A stretch of 10,053 bases of DNA from Actinomycetes bacterium (lineage in GTDB: Bacteria; Actinomycetota; Acidimicrobiia; Acidimicrobiales; RAAP-2): positions 1 to 10,053 of the forward strand of contig JAJYYT010000050.1 in assembly GCA_021800645.1 (NCBI GenBank), written 5' to 3'. This document shows positions 1 to 6,373 of this stretch, piece after piece. Every line of letters starts with the position of its first letter. Positions within the stretch are counted from its first letter, which is position 1. The notes beneath the pieces are model-generated. The model saw only the letters and a program-made list of their open reading frames with translations. It was not told the DNA's origin and made no database searches. The position numbers were made by a program, and so were the translations under genes.

Positions 1-101
1 AGCGCGCGGAGGTACCCGCTCCGGGTCGTTCCGCGACGGCGTGCCTCCATGTCGATGGCATGGAGCAGGTCGTCGGGCAGGGACACCATCACCTTGGCCA
101 C
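1..101 (-). CDS. Ribbon-helix-helix (CopG/antitoxin-type) DNA-binding protein, N-terminal part only
   Basis: Reading leftward from GTG at 101-99 gives 33 codons before the window edge: MAKVMVSLPDDLLHAID followed by MEARRRGTTRSGYLRA. This is the usual start of a ribbon-helix-helix protein. A short beta strand (KVMVSLP) would enter the DNA major groove, the first helix is DDLLHAIDMEARRRG, and the TTRSGYLRA turn starts the second helix. Family members are commonly antitoxins of VapBC or similar pairs that repress their own operon, or small stand-alone repressors. The partner, if any, would lie downstream, outside the window. There is no clear Shine-Dalgarno sequence; instead a TATACT box lies 6 nt before the start, suggesting a leaderless mRNA. 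The fold call is firm. The antitoxin role is inferred, because the toxin is not visible. Confidence 0.8.
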   Translation of the reverse strand, partial: MAKVMVSLPDDLLHAIDMEARRRGTTRSGYLRA

Positions 102-113
102 ACCCGTAGTATA
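99..113 (-). promoter_or_regulatory. Leaderless promoter of the ribbon-helix-helix gene
   Basis: TATACT (113-108, minus strand) matches the -10 consensus TANNNT and is followed by 6 nt and then the GTG start. Transcription would therefore begin at or next to the first base of the start codon. No convincing -35 hexamer is seen 17 nt upstream. An imperfect dyad at 101-120 (CACC...GGTG outer arms) overlaps the box and could be an autoregulatory operator, but the arms are short. Confidence 0.55.
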
Positions 114-430
114 CCCGGTGTTGCCAATGGCGCTGGTGTGACGACGATCGGACCTGACGAGCAGCAGTTGTCGCCCGAAGCAGAGCTCGAGGATGGCTCC
201 GACGACGCGTCTTCGAGCGTTAAGGTTAAGAGGTCCCGGACTGCAAGGGTGCGCCTTGGCGTCCGCCGAGGTGACCTGCTCGGCCGCTGGGATGACCATG
301 ACCGCGGTGGCGATCGACGGGGTACCGCAACACCCCGGATCGAGGACCAGCGCTGACCGCGCACGGGTGGGGTTCGGTCCGGCTGGCCCGTGCGGGGCTC
401 ACGCACGTGCCGCGCTGAACATGCTGCATG
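114..430. other. Intergenic stretch with no recognisable gene
   Basis: None of the six frames gives a sequence I recognise; the open frames here are Arg/Ser/Pro-rich and overlap one another. The only structure noted is ACATGCTGCATGT at 419-431, a 13-bp palindrome with a one-base centre, at the very end of the oxidoreductase relic. I see no tRNA-like fold and no terminator with a T-run. Confidence 0.5.
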
Positions 431-803
431 TCAGGTACGAACGACGTCGGGAACGGTGGCAACGGTTCGCGCGGTAGCAGCCTGTCGGGCTGCATCGAGG
501 ACGGCGAGCACGCGCACTGAGCCCGAAGCAGGTGAACTCCGCCCGGGAGCCGAGCACCCGGAACCTCGGGCCCGGCCGTGCCGCCATGGCGCTCGCCCAC
601 AGATGGGCGCGGGCACCGTTGACGTGGGTGAGGGCGACGAAGACGTCGTCGTCCACCGCGCTCGCAGGTCTGCGGCGGTCGAGCTCTGCGGACACCCGCG
701 GCAGTCAGGTGACGAGGAGATCTGTGCCGAGGTCACCGAGCGGCGAGGCGGCGGGTGGTCGTTCTGGAGCAGTTGGAGCCCCAACGCGCCCTCGTGCACA
801 TCA
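431..803 (-). pseudogene. Decayed Gfo/Idh/MocA-family oxidoreductase (C-terminal domain remnant)
   Basis: On the minus strand, one frame reads APTAPERPPAASPLGDLGTDLLVT (about 776-708), then an in-frame TGA (707-705). It continues with AELDRRRPASAVDDDVFVALTHVN, GARAHLWASAMAARPGPRF and RVLGSRAEFTCFGL to about 519. This matches the C-terminal beta-sheet domain of NAD(P)-dependent Gfo/Idh/MocA dehydrogenases, where 'DLGTHLVDQALxLFGPV..VYAELDRRRPG', 'GVRSHLWMS' and 'PGPRFRVLGSRG' type stretches occur. After CFGL the homology jumps to another frame: VRVLAVLDAARQAATARTV and VATVPDVVRT, ending at TGA 433-431. This is the usual last helix, and roughly 50-60 residues normally between these points are missing. 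The 'LDQALxLFGPV' piece is also deleted near the TGA. The N-terminal Rossmann domain and EKP motif were not found upstream. Stop, frameshift and two deletions together mean a relic. Identification is from remembered family sequence, not a search. Confidence 0.72.
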
Positions 804-1004
804 CACGCGGCAACGACAAGCTCGTTCTCAGCGCGCTGTGACTTTGACCGAATCCCTGCGGTCGCCCAAGGAGGTGGCGGACGTGCTCCGGCGTACGTGC
901 TCACGCATGCTCCGCCACCGAGCGCGAAGGATCGCGGGGGCGGGGCCGCCGCGCCGATGGGAGGGGCGCAGGCTCGGATCCTTTCCGAGGCTTTGTCGTG
1001 TGCG
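804..1004. other. Intergenic stretch, inverted repeats only
   Basis: No gene is recognised between the oxidoreductase relic and the end of the ABC operon. A nested inverted repeat is visible: AAGGATC (927-933) pairs with GATCCTT (977-983), and inside it GCGCC (951-955) pairs with GGCGC (965-969). A separate short hairpin is CTCGG (973-977) with CCGAG (985-989). None is followed by a convincing T-run. The missing N-terminal half of the pseudogene may once have lain here, but I can recognise no trace of it. Confidence 0.4.
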
Positions 1005-1028
1005 GCGCTGGCGCGCGGTGTCCAGCGC
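1005..1028 (-). terminator. Possible terminator hairpin at the end of the ABC operon
   Basis: GCGCTGG (minus-strand reading, 1028-1022) and CCAGCGC (1011-1005) form a perfect 7-bp GC-rich stem with a 10-nt loop. It begins right at the TAG stop codon (1030-1028) of the second ABC gene. No U-tract follows, so it would be a U-less hairpin or an mRNA 3' end stabiliser rather than a classical intrinsic terminator. Confidence 0.4.
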
Positions 1029-2854
1029 TACCGGTCGAGGCTCTCGTTCCACGCCGCATGGAGGCTCGCGTAGTGTCCGGAGCCCGACGCGAGCAGTTCG
1101 GCGGGGGCGCCGTCTTCGACGATGTGGCCCGCGTCGAGCACGAGGACGCGATCGGCGATGTCCACGGTCGAGAGGCGGTGGGCGATGATCAGCGAGGTGC
1201 GTCCGGCGAGCACGGTCTTGAGCGCCGACTGGACCAGGCGTTCCATCGGCGCGTCGAGGGAGCTGCTGGCCTCGTCGAGGATGAGCACGGCGGGGTTCGC
1301 AAGGAACGCGCGTGCGAGCGCCACGAGTTGGCGCTGTCCTGCCGAGAGCCGGGAGCCCGCCTTGCCGACGTCGCTCGAGTAGCCGTCGCCGAGCGCGTGG
1401 ACGAAGGACTCGACGCCGACGGCTTTGCCCGCAGCGACCACGTCGTCGTAGGTCGCATCGGGGGAGCCGAACGCGATGTTGTCCGCGATGGTCCCCGAGA
1501 AGACGAAGCTCTCCTGGGTCACCATCGCCACGGCCCGGCGCAAGGTGCGCTGGTCGAAGTCGCGCAGCGAGATCCCGTCCACCGACACGGTGCCTTCGAC
1601 CGGATCGTAGAAGCGCGCGAGCAGGCGCGCGATCGTGCTCTTCCCCGCACCCGTCTCACCGAGCAGCGCGACCGTCTGACCGGCCGGGACGTGCAGGTCG
1701 AAGTGATCCAGGATCACCTTGCCCGAGCGGTAGCGGAACGTGACGTCCTCGAACTTCACCTCTCCGCGCAGTCCTCCTGCCGGCAGCGGCGCGCAGGTCG
1801 TGACCATCGGCACGTCGGGCTCTTCGTCGAGGACCCCGGCGAGCTTCTCGAACCCCGCCGCTGCCGCCTGGAAGGAGTCGTAGAACTGGCTCACCTCGGC
1901 GAGCGGCTGGAAGAAGCGCTGGAGGTAGAGCACGAAGGACGCGAGGATCCCCACCTCCATCTCGCCGTCGATGACGCGCCATCCTCCGTAGAGCAGGACC
2001 GCGGCGGTGGTGATGTTGCCGACGATGATGATGCCCGGCCAGTAGATGCCCAGCAGCTTGAAGGACTTGCTCATCGCCGCCCGGTATCCCTCAGAGAGCT
2101 GGCCGAACACCTCGTCGTTGCGCCGTTGCCTGCGGAACGCCTGGACGGCTCGGATTCCCCGGAGCGACTCGGTGAACTGGACGATGACCAGCGCCATCGC
2201 GTTGCGACCGACTCGGTAGGCAGCGGTCGACTCACGTTGGTACCAGCGGGACAACAAGAAGAGCGGGATGAACCCGGTCAGGCACACGAGGCCCAGCGGC
2301 AGGTCGAGGACGAGCAGGATCACCCCGACCCCGACGATCGAGAGGACCGCGTTCAACAAGGTGTCGAGACCGAGGTTGAACATCTCGTTGATCGAGTCGA
2401 AGTCCGAGGTGAGCCGAGCGATCATCCGACCCGTCGTGTACTTCTCGTGGAACGCCAGGCTGAGCCGCTGGAAGTGCGCGAAGACCCGGTTCCTCAGCTC
2501 CAGCACGATCTCTTGACCGATCCGACCGGACCCCGCCACGAAGACCCGGTACATGAGCGCCTGGATCACGCCGCACACGAGGATCGCCGCGGTGATGACC
2601 TCGATCGGCAGGTAGTCGTGGACGCGCGCGCCCGAGACGCCCCGGTCGATGCCGAGGCCGACGAGATAGGGGATCGCGGTCGCTGCGGCGTTCGAGAGCA
2701 CGATCGCGAGGCCCACGAGGACCAGCGCCCGACGGTGGGGCCGCGCGAGCGAGCCGATCAGATGGCGCGTGCGCGTCCTGAGCAGCGCGGTCCACGCAGC
2801 CGGGACGTCCTCGACCTCTTCGGCCGCGATGCCCCGCCATGCGTCGGTGGTCAC
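1028..2854 (-). CDS. ABC exporter half-transporter, catalytic (consensus-site) subunit
   Basis: This 608-residue protein has the membrane domain fused to the ATPase domain, as in type IV multidrug or lipid exporters. Six membrane helices lie within about 42-325. The ATPase domain starts near 365: Walker A GETGAGKST (399-407), Q-loop Q447, signature LSAGQ (503-507), Walker B VLILDE with catalytic Glu528, D-loop SSLD (531-534) and switch His559. All catalytic residues are present; the signature has Ala for the usual second Gly. The neighbouring half-transporter has a degenerate Walker B, so the two should form an asymmetric heterodimer of the TM287/288 or BmrCD kind in the cytoplasmic membrane. 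The GTG start (2854-2852) overlaps the TGA of the upstream gene as GTGA, implying translational coupling. Family is certain; substrate (drug, lipid or peptide) cannot be told from sequence. Confidence 0.95.
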   Translation of the reverse strand: MTTDAWRGIAAEEVEDVPAAWTALLRTRTRHLIGSLARPHRRALVLVGLAIVLSNAAATAIPYLVGLGIDRGVSGARVHDYLPIEVITAAILVCGVIQALMYRVFVAGSGRIGQEIVLELRNRVFAHFQRLSLAFHEKYTTGRMIARLTSDFDSINEMFNLGLDTLLNAVLSIVGVGVILLVLDLPLGLVCLTGFIPLFLLSRWYQRESTAAYRVGRNAMALVIVQFTESLRGIRAVQAFRRQRRNDEVFGQLSEGYRAAMSKSFKLLGIYWPGIIIVGNITTAAVLLYGGWRVIDGEMEVGILASFVLYLQRFFQPLAEVSQFYDSFQAAAAGFEKLAGVLDEEPDVPMVTTCAPLPAGGLRGEVKFEDVTFRYRSGKVILDHFDLHVPAGQTVALLGETGAGKSTIARLLARFYDPVEGTVSVDGISLRDFDQRTLRRAVAMVTQESFVFSGTIADNIAFGSPDATYDDVVAAGKAVGVESFVHALGDGYSSDVGKAGSRLSAGQRQLVALARAFLANPAVLILDEASSSLDAPMERLVQSALKTVLAGRTSLIIAHRLSTVDIADRVLVLDAGHIVEDGAPAELLASGSGHYASLHAAWNESLDR

Positions 2855-4653
2855 AGCGTCGCCGCTCGGCTGGATGCGTGGGGGGGGGGGACGGCGGGGC
2901 CGGGGGTGGGGCCTGCGGAGAGCACCATGGCGTACTCGGGGAGCTCCATCAGCTCGTGGTGCGTGCCGACGGCGACGAGGGTGCCGTCTCGGAGCAGCGC
3001 CACCCGGTCGGCGAGCGCCACCGTGGACGGCCGGTGCACGACCACGAGAGCCGTCGTGTGCCGGAGCACTTGCGCGAGCGCCTTCTCGACCAGGGCTTCG
3101 GTCTCGACGTCGAGGGCGGACAAGGGGTCGTCGAGCACGAGCACGGACGGCTTGGCGATGACAGCGCGTGCAAGCGCGAGGCGCTGACGCTGCCCACCCG
3201 AGATCGACATCCCCTGCTCCCCGATCCTCGTGTCGAGCCCCCAGGGAAGATCGTGGACGAAGTCGGCTTGCGCGAGCTCGAGGGCGGCGGCGATCTCGTC
3301 GTCACTTGCGTCCGGGCACCCGAGAACGAGGTTCTCGCGCACGCTCATCGAGAACAGCACCGGGTCTTCGAACGCGACTGCCACGTGCGTGCGCAACGAG
3401 TCCAGCGTGATGTCGCGTATGTCCCTGCCGTCGAGCGCGATCCGTCCCCTCGTGACGTCGTAGAGACGGCTGGGGAGGCTGGCCAGCGTGCTCTTGCCCG
3501 AACCGGTGAGGCCGACGACGGCGACCGTCTCTCCCGGCTCGATCGTGAGGTTCACGTCGTGCAGGACCGCTCGATCACTCGAGGGGTAGGTGAAGCCGAC
3601 TGTCTCGAAGCTGAGCCGTCCTGTCGCTCGTGCCAACGACACCGCGCCGGGGCGGTCGTCGACCGTGACCGCTGCGTCGAAGATCTCGACCACCCTGTCG
3701 GCGGCCGTCCCCGCCTGCTGGGCCATCGAGAGGATCCAGCCAAGGTCGATGATCGGGAACTGCAGGAGGAACAGCAGCGTGGTGAACGCCACGAGCGCCC
3801 CGAGCGAGAGCGACCCGTGCGCGACCGCGAGCCCGCCGATCAGCACTGCTGCCGCCATCGAGATGTTCGGTACGAGCGTGAGCCATCCCCAGAAGCGGCC
3901 CCGCATCTTCACCAGTTCGATGCTCGAGCTCCTGAGCGTGCGCCCCGCAGACCCGTACCTCTCCTGCATCAGCGGCGCTCTCCCGAACGCCTTCACGACG
4001 CGCATCCCCGAGGCCGCCTCCTCGGCGAGCGTCGCCAGATCCCCCTGCTGGTCCTGGACGCGCCGAGAGATGCGCGAGTAGCGCCCGCCGAACGCCTTGG
4101 CGAGCCAGATCACAGGAAGCGTCGTGACGAACGCCACGATGCCGAGCGGCACGTAGGTCGCAAAGAGCAGGGCCATGACGACGCCGTACTGCAGCGAGTC
4201 CACGACGAGGAAGATCGCCCCGAAGCCGAGGAACCGCCGGATCGTGCCGAGGTCGCTCGTGGCGCGAGAGAGCAGCTGGCCGGTCTGCCAATGGTCATGG
4301 AACTCGACGGGGAGCCGCTGGAGCCGTGAGTACAGGTCGTCGCGCATCTGGCGTTCGACCTTTTGGATGGCGACCGACTGCACCTGGCGCCGTCCGAAGA
4401 TGAGGGCCGCCTCGAGGATGCCGAGGCTCAGCGCAAGGAAGAACATCGGTACGAGCGCGCTTCGGTCGTGACGCTGGATCGGCCCGTCGATCACGGCCTC
4501 CAAGATGAGGGGGACCACCGTGCTGGCCGCGGTGGCGAGGGCTGCGCAGACGAGCATGACGACCACTTGGGCGCGATACGGCCGGACGAACGTACGGAGT
4601 CGGTAGAGCGATGCGTACGAAGACGCGCGCCATCGCCGGCGCAGCGAAGACAT
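2851..4653 (-). CDS. ABC exporter half-transporter, degenerate-site subunit
   Basis: A 600-residue fused membrane-plus-ATPase exporter subunit. Residue numbers count from ATG 4653. Six hydrophobic helices lie between about 30 and 305. The ATPase domain carries Walker A GLTGSGKST (381-389), signature ISGGQ (484-488), Walker B VLVLDD (504-509) and switch His540. Two catalytic positions depart from consensus: Asp509 stands where the catalytic Glu normally follows Walker B, and the Q-loop reads AFEDPVLF with Glu429 for Gln. This marks the non-hydrolysing site of a heterodimeric exporter whose partner is the overlapping downstream gene. A GTG at 4662 is in frame, but it lies inside a TACGGT -10-like box, so ATG 4653 is preferred. 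The C-terminus (GPTPGPAVPPP and on) is a Pro-rich tail built partly from the C11 tract. Substrate unknown. Confidence 0.95.
   Translation of the reverse strand: MSSLRRRWRASSYASLYRLRTFVRPYRAQVVVMLVCAALATAASTVVPLILEAVIDGPIQRHDRSALVPMFFLALSLGILEAALIFGRRQVQSVAIQKVERQMRDDLYSRLQRLPVEFHDHWQTGQLLSRATSDLGTIRRFLGFGAIFLVVDSLQYGVVMALLFATYVPLGIVAFVTTLPVIWLAKAFGGRYSRISRRVQDQQGDLATLAEEAASGMRVVKAFGRAPLMQERYGSAGRTLRSSSIELVKMRGRFWGWLTLVPNISMAAAVLIGGLAVAHGSLSLGALVAFTTLLFLLQFPIIDLGWILSMAQQAGTAADRVVEIFDAAVTVDDRPGAVSLARATGRLSFETVGFTYPSSDRAVLHDVNLTIEPGETVAVVGLTGSGKSTLASLPSRLYDVTRGRIALDGRDIRDITLDSLRTHVAVAFEDPVLFSMSVRENLVLGCPDASDDEIAAALELAQADFVHDLPWGLDTRIGEQGMSISGGQRQRLALARAVIAKPSVLVLDDPLSALDVETEALVEKALAQVLRHTTALVVVHRPSTVALADRVALLRDGTLVAVGTHHELMELPEYAMVLSAGPTPGPAVPPPHASSRAATL
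2880..2890. repeat. 11-base G (plus) / C (minus) homopolymer at the ABC gene junction
   Basis: Eleven uninterrupted G on the plus strand lie inside the last codons of the first ABC gene, where they encode the run of prolines in VPPPHASS. The gene ends 26 bases further on at TGA 2853-2851. Gain of one C in the coding strand, or a -1 slip during translation, would bypass this TGA and enter the frame of the second ABC gene with no stop between. A run this long is prone to polymerase slippage and to sequencing error. Confidence 0.95.
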
Positions 4654-4666
4654 GGCTCTCACCGTA
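4653..4666 (-). promoter_or_regulatory. Leaderless promoter of the ABC exporter operon
   Basis: TACGGT (4666-4661, minus strand) fits TANNNT and is followed by 7 nt and then ATG (4653-4651), so the transcript would begin at the start codon. No good -35 hexamer is visible. The same geometry occurs in front of two other minus-strand genes in this window. An alternative is translation from a weak GGTGAG ribosome site (4663-4658). Confidence 0.45.
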
Positions 4667-4670
4667 CCAA

Positions 4671-4763
4671 GGGGGTGGGTGGGGATTGGACGGGCGCGTT
4701 CGGTGGGGGTGTGGTTCGGTGGGGGTTCGGCGGGGGCGGGGGTCGGGGCGTGTTCGGCGGGCG
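4671..4763 (+). repeat. G-tract cluster with repeated GTTCGG(T/C)GGGG units
   Basis: The plus strand holds at least nine G-tracts of 3-5 bases in about 80 bp. Within it, GTTCGGTGGGGGT occurs exactly twice, 16 bp apart (4698-4710 and 4714-4726). It recurs as GTTCGGCGGGGGC (4725-4737) and GTTCGGCGGGCG (4752-4763). The density satisfies a simple G-quadruplex pattern several times over. It lies just upstream of the ABC operon promoter and about 180 bp upstream of the aminopeptidase gene. Both a degenerate tandem repeat and a structural regulatory element are possible. Confidence 0.7.
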
Positions 4764-4770
4764 AGCCCGA

Positions 4771-4785
4771 GGTCCCGTAGGGACC
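4771..4785. promoter_or_regulatory. 15-bp palindrome, possible operator between divergent genes
   Basis: GGTCCC-GTA-GGGACC is a perfect 6-bp inverted repeat with a 3-bp centre, in the divergent intergenic region. It could be a repressor half-site pair or a small RNA hairpin. No second copy was seen elsewhere in the region, so the operator role is a guess. Confidence 0.35.
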
Positions 4786-4891
4786 GAAGGACCCTTGACG
4801 CCGGCGTGGCCGGAGCTGGCGAGGCGCGGATCATGGGTCGGGGGCCGCCCGTGCTGAGCGGCGTCCGGACTGGAGGAGAGGTGGAGGGTCG

Positions 4892-4942
4892 ATGCATAGT
4901 GGTCAACCGAACAGATGCCCGGGACAAGGGAAGGGGTCGTGA
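4892..4942 (+). CDS. Possible 16-codon leader ORF coupled to the aminopeptidase gene
   Basis: ATG 4892 opens a frame reading MHSGQPNRCPGQGKGS and stops at TGA 4940-4942. The last base of this stop is the A of the aminopeptidase ATG, giving a TGATG junction. GGAGGG (4883-4888) lies directly upstream, though only 3 nt from the ATG. The arrangement would couple translation of the two frames. The peptide resembles nothing I know, and so short a frame can arise by chance. Confidence 0.3.
   Translation: MHSGQPNRCPGQGKGS
4926..4936 (+). promoter_or_regulatory. Ribosome binding site deciding the aminopeptidase start
   Basis: AAGGGAAGGGG ends 5 nt before ATG 4942, whereas the in-frame ATG at 4915 has nothing comparable at the right distance. 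This supports 4942 as the true start. Confidence 0.6.
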
Positions 4943-6270
4943 TGCAACCGACGCTCGACGCCGAAGAGCTGGAGCTACTCCGAAAGGAGTTCGTATCGAA
5001 CCCCGTTTACCGCCTGGCCCAGAACGCCATCACCAAGGTCGGCCTCGACGAGGTCGCGGTCAACCGCGACATCGTCAACACCACCGGCCATGCGCTGTCG
5101 ATCTCGCTCGACGACTGGAAGGTCACCAACCAGGAGCGAAGCGGGCGCTGCTGGCTGTTTGCCGGGCTGAACCTGCTCCGCGTCGGAGCCATGAAGAAGA
5201 TGGGGCTGAAGGACTTCGAATTCTCCCAGAACTTCACGATGTTCTGGGACAAGCTCGAGCGGGCGAACTACTTCTTCGAGGCGATCATCGAGACCGCCGC
5301 TCGGGAGGTCGACGACCGCACCGTCGCGTTCCTCCTCGACGCGGCGGCCAACGACGGCGGTCAGTGGAACATGTTCGTCGCGCTCGTGGAGAAGCACGGG
5401 GTCGTCCCCAAGGCGTTCATGCCGGAGACGCAGAGCTCCTCCAACACGAGCCGGATGAACTCGGTGCTCCGCTACGTCATGCGCCAAGGCGCCAAGACGC
5501 TGCGCGAGGCGTGCACACGCTCGGTGGACGACGCTCGAGCTGAGAAGGCCGAGCTCCTGGCCGTCGTCCACCGGGTGCTGTGCATGCACCTGGGCACGCC
5601 GCCGGAGCGTTTCGACTGGCAGTGGATCGACTCGGACCGGAACTTCCACAGGGACGGCGAGATCACCCCGCAGGAGTTCGCCAGCCGCTACGTCGACCTC
5701 CCGCTCCCCGAGTACGTCTGCCTCGTCCATGACCCGAGGCCGACGAGCCCCATGGGACGCACGTTCACCGTCGAGTACCTGGGCAACGTGGTGGGGGCCC
5801 CGCCGGTCACGTACCTCAACGTCGAGATGCCGCTCATGAAGTCGATCGCGGCAAGGGTCCTCGAGGCTGGCGAGCCGGTCTGGTTCGGCTGCGACGTCAG
5901 CAAGATGATGAGCAACGACTACGGGATCTGGGACGCACGCCTCTTCGACCTCGCTGCCCTCTACGACACCCCGTTCGCGCTCGACAAGGCGAACCGGCTC
6001 CTCTACCACGAGACGCAGATGACCCACGCGATGCTTTTCACCGGCGTGGACCTCGCCGACGGCCACCCGCGACGCTGGCGCGTCGAGAACAGCTGGGGGA
6101 GCGACAAGGGCAAGGACGGCTTCTACACCATGAACGACTCGTGGTTCGACGAGTACGTCTTCGAGATCTCCGCGAGGAGGGAGCTCCTGGGCGACGAGCT
6201 ACGCACGGCGCTCGAGCAGGACCCGATCGTCCTTCCGGCGTGGGACCCCATGGGGGCGCTCGCACGCTGA
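4942..6270 (+). CDS. pepC: Aminopeptidase C / bleomycin hydrolase family cysteine peptidase (C1B)
   Basis: A 442-residue papain-fold peptidase, the normal length for PepC. The oxyanion Gln64 and catalytic Cys70 lie in NQERSGRCWLFAGLNLLR, the catalytic His362 in QMTHAMLFTGV, and Asn383 in VENSWGSDKG. The C-terminus LPAWDPMGALAR is the family's C-terminal arm, which reaches into the active site and makes these hexameric enzymes act as aminopeptidases; here one Arg follows the usual final Ala. There is no signal peptide, so it acts in the cytosol, releasing N-terminal residues from peptides and probably also inactivating bleomycin-like or homocysteine-thiolactone-like compounds, as known for relatives. 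It stands alone on the plus strand, divergent from the ABC operon and convergent with the LLM gene. The start is ATG 4942, with a good ribosome site; an in-frame ATG at 4915 would add nine residues. All catalytic residues are present. Confidence 0.97.
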   Translation: MQPTLDAEELELLRKEFVSNPVYRLAQNAITKVGLDEVAVNRDIVNTTGHALSISLDDWKVTNQERSGRCWLFAGLNLLRVGAMKKMGLKDFEFSQNFTMFWDKLERANYFFEAIIETAAREVDDRTVAFLLDAAANDGGQWNMFVALVEKHGVVPKAFMPETQSSSNTSRMNSVLRYVMRQGAKTLREACTRSVDDARAEKAELLAVVHRVLCMHLGTPPERFDWQWIDSDRNFHRDGEITPQEFASRYVDLPLPEYVCLVHDPRPTSPMGRTFTVEYLGNVVGAPPVTYLNVEMPLMKSIAARVLEAGEPVWFGCDVSKMMSNDYGIWDARLFDLAALYDTPFALDKANRLLYHETQMTHAMLFTGVDLADGHPRRWRVENSWGSDKGKDGFYTMNDSWFDEYVFEISARRELLGDELRTALEQDPIVLPAWDPMGALAR

Positions 6271-6311
6271 GCTCGAGCGAGCGGCGCTCTCGTCGCGTCG
6301 GCTCGTGCAGG

Positions 6312-6328
6312 GCCGGGGTGCTTCCGGC
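6312..6328. terminator. Weak bidirectional hairpin between convergent genes
   Basis: GCCGG (6312-6316) pairs with CCGGC (6324-6328) around a 7-nt loop, in the 103-bp gap between the ends of the aminopeptidase and LLM genes. The stem is short and no T-run follows on either strand, so termination here is only a possibility. Confidence 0.25.
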
Positions 6329-6373
6329 GCCTCTGGCGTTGACCGCCTGTCGTTGACCCCTTGCCGGTCAGCG

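Noticed and set aside
361..385. GGGTTCGGTCC resembling a tRNA T-arm
   Set aside because: No acceptor stem, anticodon arm or D-arm could be paired around it.
419..431. ACATGCTGCATGT palindrome as an operator or transposon end
   Set aside because: There is only one copy in the region and no adjacent promoter or transposase; a 13-bp palindrome can occur by chance.
705..707. In-frame TGA in the oxidoreductase relic read as selenocysteine, given selA/selD nearby
   Set aside because: The Gfo/Idh/MocA family has no Cys or Sec at this point. The same stretch also carries a deletion, a frame change and a second TGA (803-801), so decay is the simpler explanation.
927..983. Nested inverted repeat as an intrinsic terminator
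   Set aside because: The outer stem is 7 bp with a 43-nt interior, and no T-run follows in the minus direction. The hairpin at the ABC stop codon is a better candidate.
998..3187. Very long open frame on the plus strand opposite the ABC genes
   Set aside because: It is the antisense shadow of high-GC codons: the product is Glu/Arg/Asp/His-rich without a domain, while the minus strand encodes clear ABC motifs. The same applies to long plus-strand frames opposite the first ABC gene (2839-4329) and opposite selA/selD (7941-9713), and to the minus-strand frame opposite pepC (4975-6066).
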